DNA of 16,582 nucleotides from JBBRGG01 sp038240875 (lineage in GTDB: Bacteria > Planctomycetota > Phycisphaerae > Phycisphaerales > UBA1924), in the NCBI GenBank assembly GCA_038240875.1, contig JBBRGG010000052.1, forward strand, positions 1 through 16,582, read 5' to 3'. The notes beneath the pieces are model-generated. The model searched no databases. It was not told the origin of the DNA and saw only the letters and a list, made by a program, of their open reading frames with translations. A program made the position numbers and the translations under genes. Below are positions 6,519-15,450 of the stretch, one piece after another; position 1 is the stretch's first letter; each line of letters starts with the position of its first letter.

Positions 6519-8186
6519 TCACGACTCCCCTCTTCTCAACCACACCTCTACATCATGCGCGAAGGCTTCAAACCCGCGAAGCGCCGACGCCGCTCGCACC
6601 GAATTTGGCGAAGGCACAACAACTTCTCCACCGATCAACGCTCGCAAAGCCTTGGCCCAACTCGCCGGGTTCGACGCCTCCACCAACATCCCATTCTCAC
6701 CCTCTCGTATCAACTCACCAGGCCCGCCAAGATCGCTCACCAGCGTGAACTTTCCCGCGTTCAAATGCTCCATCACCACCAAAGGCGAGTTGTCCAGCCC
6801 GGCATTTGGAAACACTCCAACGTCGTACTCACGCCACGCCGACTCGATCCGCCCGAGTGAGTACGCCCCTAAAAACGCAATCTCAGGCACACCCTTCATC
6901 CACTCTCGCAGCGGCTCATCCCCACCACTTGCATGCACCAGCACATGCAATCGCGCCCGCTCATGTGGCTCTAGTATCAACAAAGCTCGCAGCAACGTCA
7001 CCAACCCTTTGTTTGGATGCACCGTTCCAAAGAACGCCAATCGCAAAGGCCGCGCGTCGCCAACACTCCAAGGCATTTGGTCCGCACCCGCATCCTCTCG
7101 CGCCATCAAACGTAGCCGATCCACATGTGGCAATCCCAGTGGCACGAGCACCAATCTCAATTGATCCACGCCCATCGCCGCGTGCACGTCCATCACGAAC
7201 CTACTCGGGCACAAAATCTTCGCCGCCGCGTTCATCGCTTCAACCGCTTTCACACGCCGCGTGCCGTAGTCGTTGAGTACGCGCAGGTGATGGTCCCCTC
7301 TGAGCAACTTCTTTACCCGCCCGGGTACATGTGGCTCAGCTTCTTTAATGTACAGAGGCAATGCCGCATCAGCCCTGGTACATGCAACTCGTTTATCGCC
7401 AAATGTTTCCACGACAGCGTTCGCATCATCCAACGTGGCATCCAACGCGTCGGACTTGAACGCACGCTTCACCCACGCCTTGCCCAATCGCGCACCGGTA
7501 ACCACATGCGTATACACGCCAACACCAAGCATGCCATCAACGCTTTGCTGCCGCCGACGCCTCGCTCGCTCGGCCTTTGGATCCGGTCCACGCAAGCACC
7601 CTTCGCACGCGCGCCCGCCATCAAAGTCGTCGCATACCCGCGATTCACACTGATTCAGATCCACCTGCGGGCACACGCCATAGTAATTATGTGTCGTGTA
7701 CACCACCCGAACTCCAGCCGCCGCGAGCGCCGGAATCAACTCAAACGAATACCCCTCCAGCGAATGCACGTGCGCAACCTCTATCCGCGCCGCCTTGGCA
7801 AACTTAACCAACATCCGCGTTTGCTCAGGCGCAGAAATTTGCCCTGCAACATTGCGAAAGTTGATATTCCCCGTCGCCAAGTTCGGGCTATTCACAAAGT
7901 CCAGGCACGCGCACCCCCGCCAAACCCGATCCTCCACCAGCCCCATCCCCTCAAACGCGCGATACGTCAGCCCCGACGCAATCGCCGCAACGCGAAACCC
8001 GCGCGTCCGCAGCCGCGCTGCCAGAACGCTGGCTACCAGGTTCAACCCCGAACCCACCCGCTCTTGCGCATAGATCGGCGCCCACGACAGTTGCATCATC
8101 CTCACCACACCAGCATCGTCCCAACCCGTGCGCGTAAGCATCGCCCTCACCCGTGGCGACACACCCGTTGCATCGTCTTGTTTCAT
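6519..8186 (-). CDS. glycosyltransferase, GT4-like, with cysteine cluster
   Basis: A 555-residue GT-B fold glycosyltransferase. The N-terminal domain has the glycine-containing start ERVGSGLNLVASVLAARLRTRGF (42-64) and HVHSLEGYSFEL. The C-terminal nucleotide-sugar domain has LAFFGTVHPNKGLVTLLRAL (383-402) and LDNSPLVVMEHLNAGKF...SDLGGPGELI (464-493), with Glu473 in the usual EX7E-like place. Between them HNYYGVCPQV starts a cluster of cysteines (172, 180, 185, 194, 197) that may bind a metal. The enzyme probably adds a sugar to a lipid-linked or surface glycan at the inner face of the membrane; donor and acceptor are unknown. The ATG at 8186 overlaps the upstream gene's stop as ATGA. An alternative start at Met30 or Met31 would remove a tail not seen in typical members. 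Confidence 0.85.
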   Translation of the reverse strand: MKQDDATGVSPRVRAMLTRTGWDDAGVVRMMQLSWAPIYAQERVGSGLNLVASVLAARLRTRGFRVAAIASGLTYRAFEGMGLVEDRVWRGCACLDFVNSPNLATGNINFRNVAGQISAPEQTRMLVKFAKAARIEVAHVHSLEGYSFELIPALAAAGVRVVYTTHNYYGVCPQVDLNQCESRVCDDFDGGRACEGCLRGPDPKAERARRRRQQSVDGMLGVGVYTHVVTGARLGKAWVKRAFKSDALDATLDDANAVVETFGDKRVACTRADAALPLYIKEAEPHVPGRVKKLLRGDHHLRVLNDYGTRRVKAVEAMNAAAKILCPSRFVMDVHAAMGVDQLRLVLVPLGLPHVDRLRLMAREDAGADQMPWSVGDARPLRLAFFGTVHPNKGLVTLLRALLILEPHERARLHVLVHASGGDEPLREWMKGVPEIAFLGAYSLGRIESAWREYDVGVFPNAGLDNSPLVVMEHLNAGKFTLVSDLGGPGELIREGENGMLVEASNPASWAKALRALIGGEVVVPSPNSVRAASALRGFEAFAHDVEVWLRRGES

Positions 8187-9769
8187 GCGCGCGCTCCGAG
8201 CAACTGCATGTACAACGCCTCAATTGCAACCCCGTGCCCTTCCATCGTTCTAAGTGGCGAATCGTCCAATTGAATATTCCGCCGCATTGCATCAATTTTT
8301 TCCGGTGCCGCGGCAACTTCGGCAAGCTTTGCCCCCAAATCCGCCACGTCGTTCCCTCGAAAGAGCATGCCATTCTGGCCCGACTTCACCAAATCCGGAA
8401 TCCCGCCGACCGCCGCCCCAAGCACCGGCACGCAACATGCGAGATATTCCATCACCGTCTGTGGCCCATTGTCCCACCACACGCTGGGTACCACGCCTAA
8501 GTCTTTGCCCGCCAAAATCCAAGGCACGCGCTCGTACGCATACCCACGCTCCACCGAAACATCTGCAAGCCTCTTTCCAAGCGCAAGCAATCGCGGCTCG
8601 ATGGTCTCGACATCTTTCGCGTGTACGTGCAGCGCAAACCTAGCTGCGGCCTTGGGTTCCAGTTGTTCGAGCGCTTCGACCAAAACGTGCAAACCCTTGT
8701 ACTCGTTGTGGTATCCTAAAAATACTAAACGAATCGGGCGCGTGGGCGCACTCGCAAAGCTCGGCGGCGCCACCTCAACACCCTGCGCAGCAAGCACTTG
8801 TGCCACTTCTCCAGCAAGCTCGATCATCCGCGTACCAATTGGCATCTCGCGCAACACATCGAGCTTGACGCCGAGTGCTTCAAACTTAGCACGGACAAAT
8901 GACGAAACGCCGAGGACCGCATCGCAGCGTGAAAGAGCCGCGATCATCGCTGCTCTTCGTGTGGCGTATTGATTTGGTGCATAGGCACTTTTGGGCTCGG
9001 GTGCAATCGTGTTATCGATCGTGAGCTGCACGCGCGATGTACCAGGGTTGAGCGCACGAATCTGGTTACTCACACTCGCGCGCGCGGGCTCGATGGGCAA
9101 CTTCAATCGCCTCCGAATTTCTTCATCCGGAGAGTGTGTGCGAACACAGGAAACGCACGCGTGCCCATTTTCAAACGACGCGCACGGCTCGCGCCGCGAA
9201 CCAGTTGCAGATCTCGCGCCCACGTCTGTAAACTCTTTCATCAAGTACACCTGCGGGCACACGGTGTGGTAGTTGTGCAGGCTGTAGACCACTCGAGGGA
9301 CGCCAACACGTTGGTTCGTGCGCGGATTTTGCAGAGTTGGGGTTGCGCGAGCAGCGTCGATGCAGCCAGCGCTGAAGCCTTCGATGTTGTGAAAGTGAAC
9401 GACATCGGGCTGGAGCGTGCGCACAAACTCGGTCACAACACGTTCGAGATCTGGCGCGCTGGCCTCGAAGTTTGGCTCATTAAATTGGAAGATCGAGGGC
9501 GCGATCACCGGGCTGTCTTCAACTTCGTACACGGCAATCGCGGACGTGGCCAACGGGCGAAAGTCGGGCCGTTTGTGGATACGTGGCGGAGCCCATTGGT
9601 TCTGCGCACCATCACGAGCGCGTGTGTAGGTCATGCCGGAGGACAAGTAGGTAACTTGGTGCCCTCTACGCGCGAGTTCGAGTGCGAGGCCTTGGCAATA
9701 GCCGTTGGCGCCGCCACCTACTGCTGCGCCGTCGGCAATCCAGGCCCAGTTGATCAGAAGAATTCGCAT
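8183..9769 (-). CDS. glycosyltransferase, GT4-like, with cysteine cluster (paralogue of its neighbour)
   Basis: A 528-residue GT-B glycosyltransferase starting MRILLINWAWIADGAAVGGGANGYCQGLALELARRGH in two adjoining parts, the usual glycine-rich first strand and helix. It has VVHFHNIEGFSAGCI, then HNYHTVCPQV with further cysteines in EPCASF and ACVSCV. The sugar-donor domain has LVFLGYHNEYKGLHVLVEAL and DNGPQTVMEYLACCVPV followed by GGIPDLV. The frame can be extended to a TTG at 9802, but neither start has a clear Shine-Dalgarno site and the family begins at the ATG. The architecture and cysteine cluster match the downstream gene, with which it overlaps by four bases, so the pair likely arose by duplication and acts in one glycan pathway. 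Donor and acceptor cannot be told from the sequence. Confidence 0.85.
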   Translation of the reverse strand: MRILLINWAWIADGAAVGGGANGYCQGLALELARRGHQVTYLSSGMTYTRARDGAQNQWAPPRIHKRPDFRPLATSAIAVYEVEDSPVIAPSIFQFNEPNFEASAPDLERVVTEFVRTLQPDVVHFHNIEGFSAGCIDAARATPTLQNPRTNQRVGVPRVVYSLHNYHTVCPQVYLMKEFTDVGARSATGSRREPCASFENGHACVSCVRTHSPDEEIRRRLKLPIEPARASVSNQIRALNPGTSRVQLTIDNTIAPEPKSAYAPNQYATRRAAMIAALSRCDAVLGVSSFVRAKFEALGVKLDVLREMPIGTRMIELAGEVAQVLAAQGVEVAPPSFASAPTRPIRLVFLGYHNEYKGLHVLVEALEQLEPKAAARFALHVHAKDVETIEPRLLALGKRLADVSVERGYAYERVPWILAGKDLGVVPSVWWDNGPQTVMEYLACCVPVLGAAVGGIPDLVKSGQNGMLFRGNDVADLGAKLAEVAAAPEKIDAMRRNIQLDDSPLRTMEGHGVAIEALYMQLLGARA

Positions 9770-9862
9770 CTGGAGCGAGTATACCTGCTTCGTCGTCGTC
9801 AATAATTTGGCGAATAAAACGTGATGTATCGCAACACCGCGCGATTGAAATCCGCTCAGGCT

Positions 9863-10921
9863 TTAAGGCTTCGCGGTGAGCTCGAGCGTGTACCGACCGA
9901 TTGCCTCGGCGACTACCCACGAAGGCTTCCACTTGAGGCCCGTAGCTGTCGCACGCATATCGGCCTGCGTGAAGTCCTGGTAGAACGCACGGACTTCGAC
10001 GGGCATCTCGAAGTATTCGGTTGCGAGGTGCGAAACGGGCAAATCAAGCGCGGCACGGATCGCGACGATGACGTCGTTGAAGCTGGTGGCAACACCAGAG
10101 CCAACGTTGTAAACGCCTGGGATTACTCGGCCACCATCGATGCCCGAGGCTGCGATCGTGCACATAACTACGTCGTCGATGTAGACCTGATCGCGCGACT
10201 GCGAGCCATCGGCAAACAAGCGTGGGGATTGTCCTTCGATTAACCTGCGCGCGAGTTGATAGACCATCGACGCCATCTTTCCCTTGCGCGATTCGCCCGG
10301 ACCAAAGACGTTGAAATAGCGCAGGCCCACGACATGCTGTGGCGTACCTGCGCCAGAAGTCATCGCGTGGTGCTCGACTTCCATCATCCACTTGCTAAAG
10401 CCGTAGGGGTTGCTGGGGTTGCCGGCGGCATCGATGGGGAATGCTTCGCGGCGAGCGGCGTGGGAAGGCGTGCCATAGGTCGCGGCGGAGGATGCGTAAA
10501 CCAAAGGGACACGTGATTCTTTTGCGGCGTGGATCATGCCCCGAAACCCGCCAACGTTCTCTCGGAACATGAGCCCTTCGTCCATAATGGTGGTGTCGGT
10601 GATTGCGCCTAGATGAAATAGAGCGCGAGGCTTGTGCAGGTTGAGCAGCGCGTGCCAATCGATATCGCAGGATGATTCAGGGATGATGCCGCCATCGAAC
10701 GGGCCGACGTTGTGGCGGGCGCACGCTTCGATGATGTTGGCCGACGCGCCAGTGCGGAAAGAATCAACGATGATGATGCGGGGACGAGGCGAACGGGCAA
10801 GAAGTGTGGCGACGAGATTAGAGCCGACGAAACCTGCACCGCCAGTCACGATGAATGTATCAGCGGCGGCGCGAGTGCCTGGCTTGCGACGAAGGTGGCG
10901 GCGTGGGGGTCGCTTGCTCAT
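9863..10921 (-). CDS. hldD: ADP-L-glycero-D-manno-heptose 6-epimerase-like (HldD) SDR epimerase
   Basis: A 352-residue extended short-chain dehydrogenase/epimerase that resembles HldD over its whole length. The NAD(P) motif VTGGAGFVGSN is at 25-35, SSAATYG at 144-150, catalytic Tyr173 with Lys177 (YGFSK), RYFNVFGP at 201-208, the HldD-type KGKMASM at 213-219 supplying the second catalytic Lys, and the late YQDFTQADM. HldD interconverts ADP-D- and ADP-L-glycero-D-manno-heptose for lipopolysaccharide core. The substrate here is inferred. The protein carries about 20 extra basic residues before the Rossmann strand; no closer start codon exists in frame. It lies 63 bases after the LysM gene and 93 bases before the first glycosyltransferase, consistent with one surface-glycan operon. 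Confidence 0.82.
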   Translation of the reverse strand: MSKRPPRRHLRRKPGTRAAADTFIVTGGAGFVGSNLVATLLARSPRPRIIIVDSFRTGASANIIEACARHNVGPFDGGIIPESSCDIDWHALLNLHKPRALFHLGAITDTTIMDEGLMFRENVGGFRGMIHAAKESRVPLVYASSAATYGTPSHAARREAFPIDAAGNPSNPYGFSKWMMEVEHHAMTSGAGTPQHVVGLRYFNVFGPGESRKGKMASMVYQLARRLIEGQSPRLFADGSQSRDQVYIDDVVMCTIAASGIDGGRVIPGVYNVGSGVATSFNDVIVAIRAALDLPVSHLATEYFEMPVEVRAFYQDFTQADMRATATGLKWKPSWVVAEAIGRYTLELTAKP

Positions 10922-10984
10922 AACCTGTGCTCGCGTGCGGACGGGATAGGAATGGTCACGTCAGGTTCAACTGAACTTCAGGGG

Positions 10985-11770
10985 TCAAGGGCGGGCAGGA
11001 ATACGAATCAATTGACCTACCCGCAAATCGTCGGGGCTGGCTAAGCGGTCTTTATTGGCTTCGTAGATCGCGTCGGCATATTTGATGTCGCCCAAGAGGC
11101 GTTTGGCGATGACACTGAGGGTGTCGCCGCGGGCGATGGTGTATTCGCGAGGCGTGATGGTTGATGGAGAAGCGGGGGTAGTGCCTGGAATTGTGCCGGG
11201 GTTGGGAGTAGGAGTATTGGGCTGAACAACAGGCAAGCCTTGGATATTCTTCCAGTCTTTCGCGATGCGGATCGTGCGACCCACGCGAAGCGAGGTTGGT
11301 GACATAAGCGGGTTGGCTTCGGCGACAGCCCAGGCAAGGCGAGAGTCGCCATAGTACTGATTGGCGATTGAAGAGAAGGTTTCGCCTTGCTTAATTATGT
11401 GGCTGATGAACTCAGGCGGAACGACGGCAATTGGCCTTAGTGGCTGTGATGGAAAGTTGGCCGAGGGATTTGATGATGGGATGAGCGGATCAACCAATGG
11501 GGGCGGGCGAAGCAGGTCGGGCGAGCGTGAGGACGATGAGCTGTTGGAGTTGCGCGGCTGAGTTGGAAGGATAGAACCAATATCGGGTTCACGCACGCTG
11601 GGAGTACGAGCTACACCAGAGCCCGAAGGCAAGCGTTGATCCCACTCGCGGATATCGGCTTCTGATGACCGTGAGATTTTGCTTTCGCCTTTGTATAGCC
11701 AATACGTAGCGATCCATAGCGATGCCAAGAGCAGCAGAGCACCGGCGATCCTTCCAATTCCAGCATCCAT
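10985..11770 (-). CDS. membrane-anchored protein with two LysM domains
   Basis: A 261-residue protein with one N-terminal membrane helix (about 8-24, AGALLLLASLWIATYWL). A long Ser/Pro/Asn-rich linker follows (about 50-118), then LysM 1 at about 123-169 (IIKQGETFSSIANQYYGDSRLAWAVAE onward, split over the domain), a second Pro/Thr-rich linker, and LysM 2 at about 209-257 (YTIARGDTLSVIAKRLLGD). LysM domains bind GlcNAc-containing polymers such as peptidoglycan, so the protein probably links the membrane to the wall; no catalytic domain is seen. The frame extends to a TTG at 11800, but the ATG at 11770 has GGAGA seven bases upstream and a promoter-like pair just before it. It follows secDF by 125 bases and may start its own transcript leading into hldD and the glycosyltransferases. 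Confidence 0.85.
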   Translation of the reverse strand: MDAGIGRIAGALLLLASLWIATYWLYKGESKISRSSEADIREWDQRLPSGSGVARTPSVREPDIGSILPTQPRNSNSSSSSRSPDLLRPPPLVDPLIPSSNPSANFPSQPLRPIAVVPPEFISHIIKQGETFSSIANQYYGDSRLAWAVAEANPLMSPTSLRVGRTIRIAKDWKNIQGLPVVQPNTPTPNPGTIPGTTPASPSTITPREYTIARGDTLSVIAKRLLGDIKYADAIYEANKDRLASPDDLRVGQLIRIPARP

Positions 11771-11811
11771 GCCGGCATCTCCGTATGTGTAATGGGACAA
11801 CAGTTCAGATT

Positions 11812-11840
11812 AGTATATAGAACGATAAAGACGGTATGAA
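11812..11840 (-). promoter_or_regulatory. putative sigma-70-like promoter of the LysM gene
   Basis: On the minus strand TTCATA (four of six -35 matches) and TATACT (five of six -10 matches) are exactly 17 bases apart. The expected transcript start is around 11805, giving a leader of about 35 bases to the ATG at 11770. The gap between secDF and this gene is T-rich on that strand and has no other evident function. Confidence 0.5.
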
Positions 11841-11895
11841 GCTGAAATAGATGATGAAGATGACGACAAAGACGAATTCAATTAAGGCAAGTATA

Positions 11896-14800
11896 TTACA
11901 TCGCGGCGGGTTCAGCTTCGACGGCCTCGAAGGCCTTTTGCTGTTTGCGCGACCAGACGATCGGAGCGGCGACCGCGACCGAGGAGTAGGTGCCGATGAC
12001 GAGGCCGACGAAGAGTGCGAAGGCGAACGCACGCATGCCTTCGCCGCCATAAATGTAGAGGATTAGGCAGGAGAAGAGTGTTGTGCCGCCGGTGATGAGG
12101 GTACGCGAGAAGGTCTGGTTGATGCTGGCGTTGATGATCTTGGCAGAGGCGTATGGGTTCCTGCCACGGTTCTCACGGATGCGGTCCATGATGACGACGG
12201 TGTCGTTCAATGAGTAGCCAGCGATTGTGAGCAGAGCGGCGATGAGGTTGAGGTCAATCTTGAATGGAAGTAGGCCGATAGACGCGGCGAAGTCGTGGGT
12301 CGCAGGATTTTCGTACAAGAACTCGGCGAGCGCGATGAAGCCCAGGACTGTTACGACGTCGTGCACCAGCGCGACGATCGCGGCGATTGCATAGCGGGGC
12401 GTCTTGAAGCGGATCCAGATGTAAATGCCGATCAGGAGGAAGCTCAGGACCGTAGCGGTAATCGCGTTAGCCTGGAACGTGGCGGCGATTGCTGGGCTGA
12501 AGTTGTGGACGCTTGCAGGCGTGCTCGCTTCAGTCAGGGCTTCATTAACGAGCTTCCATTCGACGGCGGAAAGTGCATCGGCGCGGCGAGCGCGGTTTAC
12601 TTCGGGATCGATGACGACCAACACCGCGGATTTGACTGCGTTTTCATTGCCTTCGAGGACGATTAGATCACGCTTGCGGCCCAAGGTGCCCGAGTAGTCT
12701 TGGGTCTCGCGCGTCATGTCAAGACGGCGGATAAGGCTGTCAAGAGTTTGCGTGGGAGTGATGTTGCGAATGACTACCGCGACGCCGCCGACATATTCGG
12801 CGATATCGTTGCGAACGTTTGGCGCGTCGATGTTGTCGCCCAAAACGGCACGATCAACCTCGTAGACCGGCGCTCGCTTGAAGTCGGTGATTTGCGAGCC
12901 AGTAAATGTCAGTGGAGGCTTATTTTCGAGCTTGTCGGCGAAGCGTTGGACGATTGCCTGGGTGATGACGTCGGCGTCGACGGCGAGCGTTTTGATGCTG
13001 AAGCGATCACTGGTGACGCCGTCGCTGGCGGGGTTGATTGGGAAGACTTCCGCGGTGTTGAGCATGCGAAGCTGCGAACCTTCGGGGGCCTGGCTCGCGA
13101 TATCGGCGATCTGCGCGGCAACTTCGGGTCGGGCCATGGTGACGCGAGTGCCGCTACCGACGAGGGCTGCGGGATCGGGCTTAAATTGGAGGGTGATCTG
13201 GGTGCCGCCAAGAAACTCGTTGTCGAGCATCTTGGAACCTTGGTAGAAGACGAAGCCCAAGCCCATGGAAACGTAGACGAGGGAAATGGCAAAGAAGCCA
13301 AAGCGAAGGCGTAACCAATTAACGTTTGGGGTCAAGATGCGTTGCACGGCTGGGAACGCCATGGGGAGCATGCTTGCCTTTTTGACGCCAGCCACTAAGA
13401 GCAGGTCAAAGATGAAACGCGAGATAACAAGACAGGCAAATAGGGTCGAGACGACGCCGATGCCCATGGTGATGGCAAAGCCGCGGATTTCGGGGCTGCC
13501 CGTGTAGTAGAGGACGAAGCAGACGATAAGGTTGGTGATGTTGCCGTCGACGATTGCAGAGAGAGCTTTTTCATAACCAAGCCGCACAGCGCGTTTGAGA
13601 TCGGCACCCTTATTCATTTCTTCGCGCATTCGTTCGTAGACGAGCACGTTGCTGTCGACGGCCATGCCGAAGGTGAGGATCATACCAGCGATACCGGGCA
13701 TGGTGAAGGCGGCTTGCGAAAGAGACATCGCGCCCATGATGAGCAGCGCGTTGCACAGGAGCGCGATTACAGCGACGACCCCGTTGCCGAAGTAGTAGAC
13801 GATCATGAATCCGGCAACGATGATGATTGAGTAGACTGCGGAGAGCATTCCCTTTTTGAGATTATCGATGCCAAGTTCGGGGCCGACCGAGGAGATGGAG
13901 ATTGGGTCGCGCGAGAGCTTTGCCTGGAGCGAGCCGCCACCAAGGACGCGAATGATGTAGTTGATTTCCAGGACTGAGAAGGTGCCGGTGATACGGCCGG
14001 AGTCAGAAATCGCCGATTGAAGGGTTGGGGCGGTGTAGATTTCGTCATCAAGGAGCACTGCCATTTGGCGTTGAACATGGGCGTTGGTCAATTGACCGAG
14101 CAGGACACCACCACGTGCGTTCATGTCAAAGCCGATAGCATTGCGGCCGATCTCGTCGGTGGTCATGAACGCGCGAGAAACGGCACCGGTGCTTTCGCCC
14201 AGGACCAATCGCGTGTTGCGCGTGTCCCAGCAGAGCATGTAGTACGAGCCTTTGTGCTCCGCCGCGACGTACCCGCGTTGACCAAATAGGATCGCTGCGT
14301 TATCGGGAGAAAGCTTCAAGAACTCGGCTTCGGCTTTGTTGTCGATCCAGTTCTCGATCTTGTTGACTTTGTACCAGCGTGCCTCGGCGTCGCTCGTAGA
14401 CTTTGGACCAAGTTCGGCGAGCTCGCGGCGGAGCAAGGATTCACGAGTCGGATCAATCTGGCCGCTGTTGATTGCTATGCGAAAGCTCAGAACGCCTGCG
14501 CCGCGAAGCATGCGGATGACTTCCTGCGGATCATCGAAACCTGTGCTTCTAGCTTGGTACGCGGCGTGCTTGGCCAGAATCTCGTCGATCTTTGCGATGG
14601 AATCCGAATCAGGGTGCGCCTCACGCAATCGCCGCTCGGCTTCTTCACGCGGGCTGGGAAGCTCGATGCGCCCTTCCTTGTCCTTGATGCTTGCACGAAT
14701 CTTTGACGACTGGACCACGACGCGGATTTCGTCTGCGGTGATCACGGTTGAGAGGATGTTGACGCGAGCGCCATCGTATGCGATTTCCGCAGCGGCTAAC

Positions 14801-15360
14801 TCGGTAAGGAGCGCGTCCTTGGACTCTTGAGTCGCGGCAGGATCAGTCTGAGCTAGCGTGAATGCCCGACGCTTTGCAGCGACATCGTCGGTGATGCCAG
14901 CCGCGTCGTTGAGGAGCGCGAGCTTGTTTGTTGAACCAAGCGACATCGCTTCAAAAGCCTTGGTGCGGTCTTCGATAGGAAGACGCATGGCTTGTTCGAG
15001 GCGCGATTCATTGATCGCGTTTCGACCAAGATCAGCGAGCGCGTCGTCAAAGCTCTGGCGTAGGGCTTTGGTCTCTTCGTTGGGCAAAGGAAGCGTGAGC
15101 TCGATGCGGTCGCTGCCTTGCGCGACGATGGTGATGTCCTTGACGCCGTCGGGGTCTAGTCGCTTTTTGATAGCGTCGATGGTCTTTGGAATGACCTCGT
15201 CAGCGCGTTCGTTATCGCCGATTTGGATGGTATAGATGAGGCTTACGCCACCTCGCAAGTCCTTGCCTAGGCGCAGGTTCTTCTCTGGCGGAATCACGGC
15301 CCAGCCAAAGAGCGTGAGAACAGCGACGATGATGACGGCGTACTTGAAAATCTGACGCAT
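11896..15360 (-). CDS. secDF: SecDF fusion, protein translocase accessory subunit
   Basis: A 1154-residue fusion of SecD and SecF, the inner-membrane RND-like pair that uses the proton gradient to complete export through SecYEG. SecD part: first helix 5-23, KDLRGG at 34-39, a very long periplasmic region to about 500, then five helices with AVDSNVLVYERMREE containing Asp569. SecF part begins near 680: a helix at about 686-705, NEFLGGTQITLQF at 714-726, a long periplasmic region, a helix from about 963, GYSLNDTVVIMDRIRENRG with Asp1053, and SRTL with Arg1086. The two Asp residues and the Arg correspond to the proton-path residues of characterised SecDF. Fused SecDF proteins are often about 730-850 residues, so both periplasmic parts are enlarged. 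It lies 90 bases after yajC, in the usual tgt-yajC-secD-secF order. Confidence 0.95.
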   Translation of the reverse strand: MRQIFKYAVIIVAVLTLFGWAVIPPEKNLRLGKDLRGGVSLIYTIQIGDNERADEVIPKTIDAIKKRLDPDGVKDITIVAQGSDRIELTLPLPNEETKALRQSFDDALADLGRNAINESRLEQAMRLPIEDRTKAFEAMSLGSTNKLALLNDAAGITDDVAAKRRAFTLAQTDPAATQESKDALLTELAAAEIAYDGARVNILSTVITADEIRVVVQSSKIRASIKDKEGRIELPSPREEAERRLREAHPDSDSIAKIDEILAKHAAYQARSTGFDDPQEVIRMLRGAGVLSFRIAINSGQIDPTRESLLRRELAELGPKSTSDAEARWYKVNKIENWIDNKAEAEFLKLSPDNAAILFGQRGYVAAEHKGSYYMLCWDTRNTRLVLGESTGAVSRAFMTTDEIGRNAIGFDMNARGGVLLGQLTNAHVQRQMAVLLDDEIYTAPTLQSAISDSGRITGTFSVLEINYIIRVLGGGSLQAKLSRDPISISSVGPELGIDNLKKGMLSAVYSIIIVAGFMIVYYFGNGVVAVIALLCNALLIMGAMSLSQAAFTMPGIAGMILTFGMAVDSNVLVYERMREEMNKGADLKRAVRLGYEKALSAIVDGNITNLIVCFVLYYTGSPEIRGFAITMGIGVVSTLFACLVISRFIFDLLLVAGVKKASMLPMAFPAVQRILTPNVNWLRLRFGFFAISLVYVSMGLGFVFYQGSKMLDNEFLGGTQITLQFKPDPAALVGSGTRVTMARPEVAAQIADIASQAPEGSQLRMLNTAEVFPINPASDGVTSDRFSIKTLAVDADVITQAIVQRFADKLENKPPLTFTGSQITDFKRAPVYEVDRAVLGDNIDAPNVRNDIAEYVGGVAVVIRNITPTQTLDSLIRRLDMTRETQDYSGTLGRKRDLIVLEGNENAVKSAVLVVIDPEVNRARRADALSAVEWKLVNEALTEASTPASVHNFSPAIAATFQANAITATVLSFLLIGIYIWIRFKTPRYAIAAIVALVHDVVTVLGFIALAEFLYENPATHDFAASIGLLPFKIDLNLIAALLTIAGYSLNDTVVIMDRIRENRGRNPYASAKIINASINQTFSRTLITGGTTLFSCLILYIYGGEGMRAFAFALFVGLVIGTYSSVAVAAPIVWSRKQQKAFEAVEAEPAAM

Positions 15361-15383
15361 ACGGGGCTTCTTGCTCGCGTAAA

Positions 15384-15399
15384 CCGACCAAATGGTCGG
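15384..15399. promoter_or_regulatory. near-palindrome in the secDF leader
   Basis: CCGACCAAATGGTCGG has seven-base arms around a two-base centre, about 25 bases upstream of the secDF start. It could be an operator, an RNA hairpin in the yajC-secDF spacer, or chance. No T run follows, so a terminator is unlikely. Confidence 0.3.
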
Positions 15400-15450
15400 G
15401 GAAGGTCTCGTTCACTTTGGATTCAGGCCACTGGTTTTTCCGCCCAGAGT

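Noticed and set aside
7125..8273. 382-residue + strand reading frame
   Set aside because: Arg/His/Pro-rich antisense shadow of the glycosyltransferase at 6519-8186, with no recognisable motif.
9778..9802. TTGACG and TATACT on the minus strand before the glycosyltransferase gene
   Set aside because: The spacer is only 13 bases, too short for a normal sigma-70 promoter, and the -10 would lie eight bases from the ATG.
11805..11895. Hydrophobic reading-frame end (IEFVFVVIFIIYF) on the minus strand after secDF
   Set aside because: It arises from a T-rich intergenic stretch read in a shadow frame of secDF; there is no independent start or ribosome binding site.
12700..13314. 204-residue + strand reading frame
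   Set aside because: Antisense shadow inside secDF, whose motifs are continuous on the other strand.
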